A DNA stretch of 64,000 nt from Kribbella monticola (GCF_003261635.1 NZ_QFXK01000038.1:124001-188000), one strand, 5' to 3'; shown: positions 7,533 through 15,956, counted from the stretch's first letter. Translations and numbers: made by a program. Notes: generated from the letters alone by a model not told the origin.

Positions 7533-8479
7533 AGCGTGGTGGACTGGAGATGGTCGACCACGACGAATTCGGCCCCGGCGGTGGCTACCGACGTACGGAG
7601 TTTGCTGAGGCCGCCCCAGTCGACGGCCGGCTTGTCCAGAGGTTGGTCGAAGTCGTCCCAGTGCGTGGCGATCACCGTCTTCACCGGCTTGAGCGTCGCC
7701 AGCAGCCGATCGGTGACACCCGGCTCACCACCGGGCGCAGCCAGTACTACGTCGACTTGCAGATCGCGCAGCGCCCCGGGATCGAACCCCGCAGTACTGA
7801 GACTCAAGATCCGCAGCCCACCGATGGTCAGTACATAGGCCAACGTCCCGCCCTCGACAAGATCGGCGATCGTCCGCGGCCTGGCCGGTACTGCGCCCGG
7901 CCGCGTCCCGGGGAAGGCGAACTGATGCCGCTTCCCGCCACAAGAATGCACCGACCGGAACACCTCGACCGTGAACCCTTCGAACGGCAGATACTCACCA
8001 CCCGACACCTGCGACAGCTGGTCCGCCGGCGCACGGAGAGCCCGGAGAAGGTTCAGGTGGCTCTCGTTGCCGAGTACGGTCGCGCCCGTCTTGCGCGCGA
8101 CGTACGGCACATCGGGGAGATGGTCGTAGTGACCGTGATGCACGAGGATCGCGTCGGCCGCGGTCACGTAGCGGTCGATCACGGCCGGCGAGCTCACGAT
8201 CCGCGTCGCCGAATCGGCACCCGCGGCCGAATACGTCCCGGTGTGAAACCGCGTCAACCAGGGATCAGTCAGTACGACGTACTTCCCGCACCGGATCTGC
8301 CAAGCGTGATTCCCCCACCACGTGAACTCCACCGGCTCCCGCGCCCCACCGCTGACTCGAGCTGCCGATCCCGTTGCGGCATCGGCGCCTTCAGCAGCCC
8401 GTACTCCGGCCGCTCCGGCCACCGCCGCTGCAGTCGCCGCCGTTCCACCTAGCAGGACCCGTCTCCGACTGACCGACAT
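7529..8479 (-). CDS. Tat-exported MBL-fold metallohydrolase
   Basis: 316 residues. The N-terminus carries a twin-arginine signal (SRRRVLLGG then an alanine-rich hydrophobic stretch to about residue 35), so the folded, metal-loaded protein is exported. The metallo-beta-lactamase motif appears as VHHGHYDHLPD (near residue 112-122), followed by a histidine in SVHSCGGKRHQF and a late THWDDFDQP segment, as in UlaG/YtnP-like hydrolases. Substrate unknown. It is divergent from the LysR gene, and the intervening palindrome may regulate both. Confidence 0.85.
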   Translation of the reverse strand: MSVSRRRVLLGGTAATAAAVAGAAGVRAAEGADAATGSAARVSGGAREPVEFTWWGNHAWQIRCGKYVVLTDPWLTRFHTGTYSAAGADSATRIVSSPAVIDRYVTAADAILVHHGHYDHLPDVPYVARKTGATVLGNESHLNLLRALRAPADQLSQVSGGEYLPFEGFTVEVFRSVHSCGGKRHQFAFPGTRPGAVPARPRTIADLVEGGTLAYVLTIGGLRILSLSTAGFDPGALRDLQVDVVLAAPGGEPGVTDRLLATLKPVKTVIATHWDDFDQPLDKPAVDWGGLSKLRTSVATAGAEFVVVDHLQSTTL

Positions 8480-8540
8480 TCTCGCCTCCTCCCGCCCGCC
8501 GGCCTGCCCGGCAAGCGGTCCTCAGTCAAAGTGCCGACGA

Positions 8541-8575
8541 CGGTTCATGTCGAATATGCTCTTAAACATGAACCG
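8541..8575. promoter_or_regulatory. LysR-type operator/promoter: 10-bp inverted repeat
   Basis: CGGTTCATGT (8541-8550) and ACATGAACCG (8566-8575) are exact complements separated by 15 nt. The spacer holds a TATGCT sequence that could serve as a -10 box. It lies 36 bp upstream of the LysR start and 62 bp upstream of the MBL-fold gene. Symmetry and location match an autoregulatory LysR binding site. Confidence 0.7.
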
Positions 8576-8610
8576 ATCCGCTGGTGATATCGACGCAGGT
8601 CAGCCAGGTC

Positions 8611-9492
8611 ATGCTGACTGAACGGCACCTGCAGATCTTTGTGGCGATCGCCGACGAACGACACTTCGGCGACGCAGCCCGAGTCGTCGGCATCACCCAG
8701 CCACCGTTATCCCAGGGCCTGCGCCGACTGGAGGCTCTGGTCGGCGCCAAGCTGTTCGAGCGCGGCCCCGGGCAGGTCGAACTCACCCCCGCCGGCGCGG
8801 CCCTCCTTCCCTTCGCCCGCCGCGCCCTGAACTCGTTCGAAGAGTTCCACCAGGCGGCGAGCGCCCAGGACCCAGAGGCACCCGAGCTACGCCTCGGCCT
8901 GGCGCCTGAAGTCCCCGCGGCCGTCGGTGCCGCAGTAGCGGCCGCCTGCACCGAGGCCCTTCGTAGTACGCGAGTCTCCGTCGTGACAGCTCCCACAAGC
9001 TCGCTGGTGGCTGCCGTAGCGAGCGGGCGGCTCGGGCTGGCCGCAGTACTGCATCCTGCAGTGCTGGACGGACTGCAAGCCGGGCCAGTCACACTGCTGC
9101 CGACGTGGGCTCTGGTACCGACTTCGCTCGTACCGGACGACGGCGATCCACTGCGCCTCGGAAAGCTCAGCGGGCTCCCGGTAGCGGTCCGACCGCGCGC
9201 CGAGGCACCCGCGGCGCGCGACCTGTTCCTCGACACACTTGCTCTGCACCGCCCGACCGGCGGCACGGTAGTGGTCACAGACGAGCGCGCAGGGCTGGCA
9301 ATGGCTGCAGCCGGACAGGCGATTCTGGTGACCGCCGACCCTCAGCTGGAAGCGGCAGGCGTCGGCCGCCACCGCCTGGTCGACGATCCACTCCCAGTCC
9401 GGCTCCGCCTGGTCTGGCCCCAGTCCCGTACGCCGTCCGCGCTCCCCGCCGAGGTCATTCCCCACCTGACGAAGGCGCTGGCCGCCTCATGA
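8611..9492 (+). CDS. LysR-family transcriptional regulator
   Basis: 293 residues from ATG at 8611 (MLTERHLQIFVAIADERHF). The frame opens at 8584 but that adds residues before the normal LysR start. The N-terminal helix-turn-helix (about 3-60) has the family signature ITQPPLSQGLRRLEALVGAKLFER. The periplasmic-binding-like effector domain follows (about 90-290). Its stop overlaps the ATG of the beta-lactamase-like gene (ATGA), so the two are co-translated. Classical AmpR-type regulators are divergent from their lactamase; here the order is head to tail. Confidence 0.92.
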   Translation: MLTERHLQIFVAIADERHFGDAARVVGITQPPLSQGLRRLEALVGAKLFERGPGQVELTPAGAALLPFARRALNSFEEFHQAASAQDPEAPELRLGLAPEVPAAVGAAVAAACTEALRSTRVSVVTAPTSSLVAAVASGRLGLAAVLHPAVLDGLQAGPVTLLPTWALVPTSLVPDDGDPLRLGKLSGLPVAVRPRAEAPAARDLFLDTLALHRPTGGTVVVTDERAGLAMAAAGQAILVTADPQLEAAGVGRHRLVDDPLPVRLRLVWPQSRTPSALPAEVIPHLTKALAAS

Positions 9493-10382
9493 ACGCCACC
9501 GAAGCGCAGTCCACCGGCCGGATCCGGGCGATCTTCGAAGACGCCGGCGTTCGCGGCTGGCTGCACGCGACCCCGCTCGACCGACCGCACGAGACCATCG
9601 AGATCGACTCCGACGCCGTAGTACCGCTGGCGTCGGTCTACAAGTTGCCCCTGCTCGTGGGCTTTTGCCAGCTCGTCGACCAAGGCCGGTTGGACCCACG
9701 CGAGCAGGTCACTCTGTTGCCTGAAGCAAGGACTCCTGGTCCGACCGGCCTTTCCTTGCTGGCCGATCCGATCACGATCTCGCGGCGCGACCTCGCCGTC
9801 TTGATGATGACGGTCTCCGACAACGCCGCGGCGGACGCGCTCCTCGACCACGTCGGTCTCGACCGGCTCGGGACCATCCTGGGCGAGCTCGGCCTGACCC
9901 GGACCCGGATCCGACGCGGAGCCGCCGACAACCTCCGGGCGCTGCAGCGCAGTACGGGCGCACCTGACGCCGACGCGGCGCTCGCAGTACTGGCGGACAA
10001 CGACCGGACCGATCCGCCCGGCGTCTACGAAGCCGCCAACGCGTCGTCCGGCACCGCTCGCGAGCTCACCCGGCTCCTGAGCCGGCTGTGGACCGGCGAC
10101 CTGCTTTCGGCCGAACAAACCCACTTCGCCCGAACCACGATGGAACGTCAGATCTTCCAGCACCGGATCGCCGCGGGATTCCCGTACGACGGGGTGCGCG
10201 TCGCCGGGAAGACCGGCACCTTCGGGGCGCTCCGGCACGAGGCCGCCGTGGTGACCTTGCCCGGAGGGGACGCGTACGCCGTCGCCGTACTCACCCTCGC
10301 CGCGCGAAGCGACAGCCGCCTTCCCCGGGTCGACGCCGCCATCGGCGAGGCCGCCCGGGTCGCGGTCGATCTGTTGCGCTAG
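9489..10382 (+). CDS. Class A beta-lactamase-like serine hydrolase, cytosolic
   Basis: 297 residues from ATG at 9489, which overlaps the LysR stop. Class A motifs: SVYK (about residues 46-49) as the nucleophile SxxK, SDN in VSDNAAADALL (about 114-116), and KTG in VAGKTGTFG (about 241-243). The omega-loop glutamate of true lactamases (ExxLN) is not obvious; the segment around RIRRGAADNL is different. No signal peptide is visible, which is unusual for a lactamase. Resistance is therefore uncertain; an intracellular hydrolase or amidase role is possible. Its stop overlaps the convergent RidA gene by 4 bp. Confidence 0.85.
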   Translation: MNATEAQSTGRIRAIFEDAGVRGWLHATPLDRPHETIEIDSDAVVPLASVYKLPLLVGFCQLVDQGRLDPREQVTLLPEARTPGPTGLSLLADPITISRRDLAVLMMTVSDNAAADALLDHVGLDRLGTILGELGLTRTRIRRGAADNLRALQRSTGAPDADAALAVLADNDRTDPPGVYEAANASSGTARELTRLLSRLWTGDLLSAEQTHFARTTMERQIFQHRIAAGFPYDGVRVAGKTGTFGALRHEAAVVTLPGGDAYAVAVLTLAARSDSRLPRVDAAIGEAARVAVDLLR

Positions 10383-10774
10383 TCGTTCACCACCGCGAAG
10401 GCCTCGATCTCGATCAGCGCCTCGGGGCTGAACAACGAGACCACCTGCACCGCAGTACTGGCCGGTGGGTTGGCCGTGTCGATGTGGGTATCGCGCACGG
10501 ACCGGATGACCGGCAGGAACGCGATGTCGGTGACATAGACGCCGAACTTCACCACGTCGGCGAAGGTCGCTCCGGCAGCGGCGAGACAGCGCTCCAGGTT
10601 GGTGAAGATCTGCTTCGCCTGCGCTGCTGGATCGCCGTCGCCGACCAGGTTGCCGTCGGCATCCAGCGCGACCTGCCCGGCGATCGCCACCCAGCGTCCC
10701 GGCCCGGTCACCACATGGCTATAACCGTTGCCTGGAGCAACATCTTCGGGCTTCGGATACGAGAGATTCGTCAA
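10379..10774 (-). CDS. RidA (YjgF/YER057c/UK114) family protein
   Basis: 131 residues, the full length of a RidA subunit. It shows YSHVVTGPGRWVAIAGQV, FTNLERCLAAAGATFADVVKFGVYVTD and a C-terminal IEIEAFAVV. Canonical RidA has an arginine in an R-x-A(V)-V-V segment; here the equivalent is ASTAVQVVSL, lacking the arginine, so imine/enamine deaminase activity is not assured and it may belong to another RidA subfamily. Cytosolic trimer expected. Convergent with the lactamase-like gene. Confidence 0.88.
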   Translation of the reverse strand: MTNLSYPKPEDVAPGNGYSHVVTGPGRWVAIAGQVALDADGNLVGDGDPAAQAKQIFTNLERCLAAAGATFADVVKFGVYVTDIAFLPVIRSVRDTHIDTANPPASTAVQVVSLFSPEALIEIEAFAVVND

Positions 10775-10860
10775 GGATTCCTCCAGAGTCGATCAGACCC
10801 CCATCCTCGCCGACCCACTCGCCCCGCACCACCACATACTTCGCATACCCGGCATGCCGC

Positions 10861-11496
10861 TCAGGAATGGCCACTGGCGCCGGCCGCGACCCGGGCTCGC
10901 GGCGTCTCGGTTCTGAAGGACTCGCCGAGTTCGGGGCCCAGGCCGAAGTAGTGGCGGAAGTTGTAGATCAAGGGCGACCAGGCGCCGGGATCGACGTACG
11001 AGGTGCCCGGTACGACGACGCGCTCGTCAGCGTGGACTCGCAAGACCTTTGCCTGGACGATGTAGAAGTTGCCCCCGGCATCCAGTTGTACGTCGTCCGC
11101 GCGCGCCTCGAACTGTAGGGGGCATTCGGCGACCCGCGGTGGGCGGACCAACTCGGCCCGGACCGGCGTCAGCCCGGCCGTCTCGAACTTGGCCGGCTCG
11201 TAGCGGAACCGGTCCTGCTTCGCCGCCGGGACCGGGTCGCGACCGGTGCAGCCGGCGATCCGCTCGACGTTTTGCCACAACTCGGGTGACGGGAAGTTGA
11301 TCACCAGGTCAGGTCGTTCCCGCAGATTGCCAGCCGTCTGCCCCTCCTTGCCGAGGCCGAGGACGACCACATCCCCAAGGGACCAGGCCGACGACATCGG
11401 GGCGAGGTTGAAGGTGCCGTCGGGGTTCTCCGTCGACAACAGCTCGACCGGCGTTCCGACGTACAGGATGGACGGTTCGATGGTGAGATGAGCCAT
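10861..11496 (-). CDS. Flavin reductase-like FMN-binding protein
   Basis: 211 residues from ATG at 11496 (MAHLTIEPSILYVGTPV). The frame extends to 11604, but the extra 36 residues overlap the divergent promoter and look non-coding. It contains the flavin-reductase split-barrel pattern: STENPDGTFNLAPMSSAWSLGD, then LVINFPSPELWQNVERIA, and the C-terminal YFGLGPELG region. Such proteins bind FMN and reduce flavins or act on small substrates. Divergent from the ArsR-like gene at 11562, which probably regulates it. Confidence 0.82.
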   Translation of the reverse strand: MAHLTIEPSILYVGTPVELLSTENPDGTFNLAPMSSAWSLGDVVVLGLGKEGQTAGNLRERPDLVINFPSPELWQNVERIAGCTGRDPVPAAKQDRFRYEPAKFETAGLTPVRAELVRPPRVAECPLQFEARADDVQLDAGGNFYIVQAKVLRVHADERVVVPGTSYVDPGAWSPLIYNFRHYFGLGPELGESFRTETPRARVAAGASGHS

Positions 11497-11561
11497 GCGT
11501 TCGACGCTAGGAGCGAGATGCTTCGGTGCCCGCCGAACCATCCGCGAGGCAGGATGGTGGG

Positions 11562-12269
11562 GTGAACATCGCCAGCGAAGGCCAGGAGCTTGCGTCCTGG
11601 GCACGGATGCTCGCCGACGGCACCCGCGCCACGGCGTGCCTCGCGCTGCTCGACGGACGGGCGTGGACGGCGACCGAACTCGCCCGGCTGGCAGGCGTTT
11701 CGCGGCCGACGATCAGCGAACACCTGAACGTGCTGGTGGCCGGCGGCCTGCTCACCGAAGTACGGCAAGGGCGGCACCGCTATGTGAAGCTGGCCGGACC
11801 CGAGACGGCTGAGCTGCTGGAAGGACTGGCGGCGCTGGCGCCTCGGCGTACGGAAATTGCCACCAGCCTCGCGGCGGCGAGCAAGCGGGACGCGTTCGCC
11901 CGCGCCCGCACCTGCTACGACCACCTCGCAGGGAGACTCGGGGTCGCCTTGACCGACGCGATGACCGAGCGCGGGTTGCTCGACTGGTCCGACGGTGTCG
12001 CGTTGACCACGGAAGGTCAACGCTGGCTGGAGAACCTCGGCATCCAGGTCGACCCCGGCCGCGGCCGGCCGTTGGTCCGGTCGTGCCTCGACGTGACCGA
12101 GCGGCGGCCGCACCTGGCCGGCCGGGTGGGTGCGGCGTTGTGCGAACACGCTTTGAAACAAGGCTGGGTGACACACATCACGGGTGGCCGTGCACTCAAG
12201 GTGACCGGATCGGTGCGCGATCTCGGGTTACCCGCGGGCGTCGTACGAGATCTACTGTCCCGAGGCTGA
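11562..12269 (+). CDS. ArsR-family regulator with long C-terminal region
   Basis: 235 residues from GTG at 11562; an upstream ATG at 11526 would add 12 residues. The winged helix spans about 8-80: WARMLADGTRATACLALLDG, then TATELARLAGVSRPTISEHLNVLVAGGLL and the wing RQGRHRYVKL. The remaining ~150 residues are a conserved extension seen in a subset of actinobacterial ArsR proteins, with CYDHLAGRLGVALTDAM. No metal-binding cysteine cluster. Divergent from the flavin reductase, suggesting control of that gene. Confidence 0.85.
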   Translation: MNIASEGQELASWARMLADGTRATACLALLDGRAWTATELARLAGVSRPTISEHLNVLVAGGLLTEVRQGRHRYVKLAGPETAELLEGLAALAPRRTEIATSLAAASKRDAFARARTCYDHLAGRLGVALTDAMTERGLLDWSDGVALTTEGQRWLENLGIQVDPGRGRPLVRSCLDVTERRPHLAGRVGAALCEHALKQGWVTHITGGRALKVTGSVRDLGLPAGVVRDLLSRG

Positions 12270-12366
12270 GCCGGGAAAAATCCGCCGTTCCCGCCAGGGC
12301 GTGAGATCGCCGGCCGGGACACGCAGCGGATGAGCATTCCGCGCGGATTCGGCCTACCCTTCGGCC

Positions 12367-12606
12367 ATGACTGGTTTCGAGCCCGACACCGAGTTGGTGT
12401 CCCGTCTCTCCTTGCCCAGCCATGTGGTCGTCCTGGTGGACGGCCGCTGGTACCGCGGCTGGCTGATCGGCCGCGAGCACGAGGAGACGGGATGGACCGG
12501 CACGGTGCAGTACGAGGCCGACGACGGTACGGAACGGACGGAACGCCTGCCGGCGGACCGGATCGCTCTGCCGGAGTCGGACCGGCCGACTGAGCGAGCG
12601 TCGTAG
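12367..12606 (+). CDS. Small conserved hypothetical protein, SH3/Tudor-like composition
   Basis: 79 residues from ATG at 12367. The centre (VVVLVDGRWYRGWLIGREHE then GTVQYEADDGTER) alternates beta strands and turns like a small SH3- or Tudor-type barrel, with acidic flanks. I do not recognise a named family. It is flanked by a very strong terminator on its 3' side, which supports it as a real single-gene unit. Confidence 0.6.
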   Translation: MTGFEPDTELVSRLSLPSHVVVLVDGRWYRGWLIGREHEETGWTGTVQYEADDGTERTERLPADRIALPESDRPTERAS

Positions 12607-12617
12607 GAGGAGGCACA

Positions 12618-12657
12618 GCGCGAAGGCCCCCTGGAGATCTCCAGGGGGCCTTCGCGC
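12618..12657. terminator. Strong hairpin terminator, 20-bp perfect palindrome
   Basis: The arms 12618-12637 and 12638-12657 are exact complements meeting at AGATCT; the core is GAAGGCCCCCTGGAG. It follows the small protein gene ending at 12606. There is no U-tract, as is common in high-GC actinobacteria. Confidence 0.85.
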
Positions 12658-12698
12658 GTAACGACAAGGTCGGGGCGCCTCGAGCGACAGACGAGAAC

Positions 12699-12736
12699 CC
12701 CGCCCCAGGCCCTTCGGGCGGTTGACCTGGGGCGGG
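12699..12736. terminator. Hairpin downstream of the GAF-ANTAR gene
   Basis: CCCGCCCCAGG (12699-12709) pairs with CCTGGGGCGGG (12726-12736), loop 16 nt. It lies 58 bp beyond the minus-strand stop at 12794, so it probably terminates that transcript. Confidence 0.6.
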
Positions 12737-12793
12737 ATCCTCAGTGGCGTTACACACGGTGTATCGGTGATCACACCCCAGGTGTTACACGAA

Positions 12794-13468
12794 TCAGGAA
12801 AGTTTCCTCGTCCGGATCAGCCGCTCGGCCACCTCCCGCAACCGCACGTTGTTGTCCTGCGAGTACCTGCGCAGTACTGCGAACGCCTGCTCGTCGGTCA
12901 GGCCGAACCGCTCCATCAAGATCCCCTGCGCCTGGCCGACCAGCCGCCGCGAGTCGATCGCCTCCCACAGGCTGGACTCGCTGCGGGCGTTCGCCACCGC
13001 GACGGCGGCATGATCGGCGTACATCTGAGCCGTCACGTCGTCGGACTCGCCGAACCGGTCGGTCGCCGGATCGAAGAGATTCAGTACGCCGACCGTCCGG
13101 GTCGGCGTCCGGAGCCGGACCGACAACACGCTCCGCAGGGCGACCTCGGTCATCTCGGCCGACCATCGAGGCCAGCGCTCGTCGGCGGCCGCGTTCCCGC
13201 TCAGCACGCTCCGCTCCTCCTGGACCGCGTCGTACGCCGGTCCTTCGCCGAGTTCCACCTGCAGCCGGTCGGCCTCCTCGACCAGGGCGTCGGTACTGAC
13301 CGCCGGCTCGAGCCGGCCCGCGCGCTGGGTCAGCACGACGCTGGCGTGGTTGGTGGCGAGCGCGGTCAGCACGAACTCGAGGAATCGTTCGGCGGTCTGC
13401 TCGACGTCAGGCTGGTCATGCAGGACCTGCGCCATCCGGGCCAGATCCTGGGCAAAGCCGTCCTTCAC
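12794..13468 (-). CDS. GAF and ANTAR domain regulator
   Basis: 224 residues from GTG at 13468. The GAF domain covers about 15-150 (VEQTAERFLEFVLTAL, LGEGPAYDAVQ, SVLSVRLRTPTRTVGVLNLF). The C-terminal ANTAR RNA-binding domain (about 162-220) has the signature IDSRRLVGQAQGILMERFGL then AFAVLRRYSQDNNVRLREVAERLI. ANTAR proteins bind paired RNA hairpins to prevent termination; the GAF domain should sense a signal. A paralogue lies at 18198-18869 with the same architecture. Target RNA not identifiable here. Confidence 0.92.
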   Translation of the reverse strand: MKDGFAQDLARMAQVLHDQPDVEQTAERFLEFVLTALATNHASVVLTQRAGRLEPAVSTDALVEEADRLQVELGEGPAYDAVQEERSVLSGNAAADERWPRWSAEMTEVALRSVLSVRLRTPTRTVGVLNLFDPATDRFGESDDVTAQMYADHAAVAVANARSESSLWEAIDSRRLVGQAQGILMERFGLTDEQAFAVLRRYSQDNNVRLREVAERLIRTRKLS

Positions 13469-13795
13469 GCTGCCTTGTCCGGGAAAGGCAGAGGCACTGT
13501 CGTCACGGGGATCTGGTCCTCAGGGGTTCGGAACCGCTCGTGGCGGCATGCTCCGTCGCCGGCTGACTTCCCAACCGAGTTGAACTTTAACACCCGGGCG
13601 TTCAGCGCGGCGGCCCGGAAAGCCGTCTGGAAACTGATCTGAAAAGTGGTCTGGAAAGGGGCGATCCCGACGCACGTGTCTGGACGCCGGGACCTGGATT
13701 GAACGGCCTCTCGAGCGACCGGTCACTCCTGACCTCACTGGTGCCCTAAACGGTGGTGCCCATTCGTTGCCGCGACCCCTGACTTCAGCGAACAC
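13469..13795. other. Gap without a convincing gene, short A-rich direct repeats
   Basis: This 327-bp gap lies between two minus-strand genes. At about 13626-13659 the motif TCTGGAAA or TCTGAAAA recurs three times. GTTGAACTTTAACACC at about 13578-13593 is the most A/T-rich point. A minus-strand frame across it encodes FPDHFSDQFPDGFPG from these repeats but has poor composition; I do not call it a gene. The promoter of the GAF-ANTAR gene should be here. Confidence 0.5.
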
Positions 13796-14452
13796 TCAGA
13801 AATGCACGGCGAGGAGGATCCGGCCGGTCTCCGAACTCCGGATGTCGAGCGCCCGGATCTCGCCGCGGTGCAGCTTGGTGGTGGCGGCCGGCTTCACCGT
13901 CGTACCGGGGGCAGCGGTCCAGCTGGCGATCAGCGTCGCCTTTCCGGACTCGTCGGTCACGAACAGCTCGTACCCCCGGGCGCGCTCACTCGGCGTCGCC
14001 AGTTCGTCGTACCGGCAGCTGATCTCGATCGTCGTGCCCCACCGCTCGTCGACCAGCCGCGCGTCGGCCGACAACTTGCTCGCCACCGTCTTCGCCAGCA
14101 CCACGTAGTCGCCCGACGGCTCGTTCCCGGCCAGCGGCACCGCCACCACCGCGCCGACCGCGGCAGCGGTGGCGGCAGTCGCGGCGATCAGTCCGGCTAG
14201 CCGCAGCTTGCGGCGCCGGCCGTCCTTGCGGGCAGCCCGGACCAGCCCCGGCAGCAGGTTCGGCGGGCTGATCGTCGCTAGCGCCCGGTCGTCCGGCAGG
14301 GCCTTGAGCGTGCTCGGCACGTCGGCCAGCGAGGCCACCTCTTCGGCGCAATCCGGGCAGGCGCGCAGATGCTCCTCGTACTCGCGTCTCTCCTGCGCCG
14401 ACAAGGCGCCGAGCAGGTACGCCGCATCCCACTCGCGGTACGGATCGCTCAT
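13796..14452 (-). CDS. Anti-sigma factor with zinc-finger motif (RskA/zf-HC2 type)
   Basis: 218 residues. The N-terminal anti-sigma domain has HLRACPDC (H-x3-C-x2-C, near residues 28-35), the ZAS zinc-binding motif. A single transmembrane helix follows at about 86-108 (LIAATAATAAAVGAVVAVPLAG), and the extracytoplasmic part resembles the RskA C-terminal domain (YELFVTDESGKATLIASW). It should hold the upstream ECF sigma factor inactive at the membrane. Coupled to that gene by a 4-bp overlap (14449-14452). Confidence 0.9.
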   Translation of the reverse strand: MSDPYREWDAAYLLGALSAQERREYEEHLRACPDCAEEVASLADVPSTLKALPDDRALATISPPNLLPGLVRAARKDGRRRKLRLAGLIAATAATAAAVGAVVAVPLAGNEPSGDYVVLAKTVASKLSADARLVDERWGTTIEISCRYDELATPSERARGYELFVTDESGKATLIASWTAAPGTTVKPAATTKLHRGEIRALDIRSSETGRILLAVHF

Positions 14453-14979
14453 TCCTTCGTCACCCCCCTCTCCTGCAACGCCAGCCTCAGCGCCCGCAAC
14501 CCGTAGTGCAACCGCGACTTGACCGTCCCGGCCGGGATGTCGAGCTCCTCGGCGATGTCGGTGACCGTGCGACGTCCGTAGTACGCGCGCACGATCACCT
14601 GCCGATGGTCATGCGACAACTGCGCGAGCGAATCGGACACCAACCACGCATCCAGTACTGCGTTCGCGTGGTCGGCGCTCGGTCGCTCAGGCAGGTCGTC
14701 ACTGGCCACCTCCCGGTTGACCCGGGCACTGCGCCGATCATCGATGACCAGATTGCGCGCCACCGTGAACAGCCAGGCCCGGGCCCCCGCCTCGTCCTCG
14801 GTCAGGATCTGCGGCCGGCGCCAAGCGCGCAGCAGCGTCTCCTGAACGACGTCCTCGGCGAACCGGTCGTCTCCCGTCAGCCGGACCACGAACCGCCACA
14901 ACGAAGGCGCGTGCACATCGTGCAACTCACGCAACAGCGCCGCCCGGTCGTCGGCCATCGGCGCTCCCGCTTCTGTCAT
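14449..14979 (-). CDS. ECF-subfamily RNA polymerase sigma factor
   Basis: 176 residues. Region 2 (about 12-80) contains LWRFVVRLTGDDRFAEDVVQETLLRAWRRP and ARAWLFTVARNLVID. Region 4 (about 115-165) has LSHDHRQVIVRAYYGRRTVTDIAEELDIPAGTVKSRLHYGLRAL. This fits the ECF group that pairs with RskA-type anti-sigma factors (SigK/SigL-like). The anti-sigma gene follows with ATGA overlap. Alternative ATG at residue 8 (MADDRAALL). The promoter lies just before the start, within about 35 bp of the DoxX gene stop. Confidence 0.92.
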   Translation of the reverse strand: MTEAGAPMADDRAALLRELHDVHAPSLWRFVVRLTGDDRFAEDVVQETLLRAWRRPQILTEDEAGARAWLFTVARNLVIDDRRSARVNREVASDDLPERPSADHANAVLDAWLVSDSLAQLSHDHRQVIVRAYYGRRTVTDIAEELDIPAGTVKSRLHYGLRALRLALQERGVTKE

Positions 14980-15012
14980 CGTCGGTGCGGCTTCGATTCT
15001 TGGTCAGTCGGG

Positions 15013-15414
15013 TCAGTCTGCCGTAGCAACCAGTTCACGGTTGCGCTGAAGACTGCTCTCCAGAGCCCACGCCCCCGACCCGAGGAACGCGATCAGCAGG
15101 AACGCGAACGCGAACAACGCCGCCTTCTCGCCGCCATTCTGCACAGGCAGCAGCGCGTCCTTCTGGTGCACGGTGAAATAGGCGTAGGCCATCGACCCGG
15201 AGCACAGCAACGCGGCGTACCGCGTCCCCAACCCGAGCATCACGGACAGTCCACCGACCGCCTGGATCACCGAAGCCCACCACCCCGGCCAGACCATCGG
15301 CTCGATCTTCGCGACTCCGAGCACCCCGAACAACGCGGCAGCTCCATGGGTGGCGAACAAGAATCCCACCACGATCCGGAACAACCCCAGTACCTCGTGA
15401 CGCCAGCGCTCCAT
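15013..15414 (-). CDS. DoxX family membrane protein
   Basis: 133 residues from ATG at 15414 with GAGGAG six bases upstream. Four hydrophobic helices are visible: LGLFRIVVGFLFATHGAAALFG, SVIQAVGGLSVMLGLGT, YAALLCSGSMAYAYF and ALFAFAFLLIAFLG. Cytoplasmic membrane; DoxX-like proteins are linked to redox or thiosulfate metabolism but the role is not known here. Same strand as the ECF sigma, 34 bp upstream of it, and possibly co-transcribed. Confidence 0.88.
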   Translation of the reverse strand: MERWRHEVLGLFRIVVGFLFATHGAAALFGVLGVAKIEPMVWPGWWASVIQAVGGLSVMLGLGTRYAALLCSGSMAYAYFTVHQKDALLPVQNGGEKAALFAFAFLLIAFLGSGAWALESSLQRNRELVATAD

Positions 15415-15636
15415 ACTCACTCCTCAGGTGAACGGACGGGTTCAACGCCACCGGCCGGCCTCACCCGCCCAGCAGCGCCCTTCTCCCGCAGGAACGAACC
15501 ACCCCACCATCCGGTTCAACCGTCCGTAATCTTTTAATCACCCTCCGAATCCATTGACATCCCACCCTCCGACCCGCTAGACCACCCCAACGAGCCAAAC
15601 CACCCCCCAACCTGACACACTGTCCCCACCACCCAG

Positions 15637-15709
15637 GGGCCTCTAGCTCAATTGGCAGAGCAGCGGACTTTTAATCCGCGGGTTGTCGGTTCGAGTCCGA
15701 CGGGGCCTA
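15637..15709 (+). tRNA. tRNA-Lys (anticodon TTT)
   Basis: A full cloverleaf can be drawn: acceptor arms 15637-15643 and 15702-15708 with discriminator A at 15709, D stem GCTC/GAGC, anticodon stem GCGGA/TCCGC around the loop CTTTTAA, T stem GTCGG/CCGAC with loop TTCGAGT. No CCA is encoded. A dispersed repeat copy begins 8 bp after the gene. Confidence 0.97.
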
Positions 15710-15716
15710 CGCATCT

Positions 15717-15820
15717 CGTACGCCGGGGAAGTACGCCCGCGTCGCGCCTCCTCCGTCGGCGCTCGACCCACCCACCCCAGTCCGCCGCTCCTCCGTCGCG
15801 GCTCGCGGTCGGGTGCGGGT
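15717..15820. repeat. Dispersed ~105-bp repeat, copy A (inverted relative to copy B)
   Basis: This stretch matches the reverse complement of 25490-25594 over its whole length at roughly 85 percent by eye. The best-conserved block is GTCGGCGCTCGACCCACCC followed by a CGCCGCTCCTCCGTCGCGG block. Within the unit, CTCCTCCGTCG occurs twice. It starts 8 bp after the tRNA-Lys gene. Nature unknown. Confidence 0.85.
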
Positions 15821-15956
15821 TCTGCCGGTTCGCTCAGGCGATCGCTGAGCCGCCCAGTGGCCCATCGAAACTGCTTCTGAATGGACCAGTGGTTGCGTGG
15901 GGCGGGTGCCTACGGTCGAGGGGAGGCATCACAAACGACGACTGCGAAGGATTCTC

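Noticed and set aside
13520-13795. 91-codon minus-strand frame with FPDHF-like repeats
   Set aside because: Arises from short direct DNA repeats; no start signal and poor codon bias.
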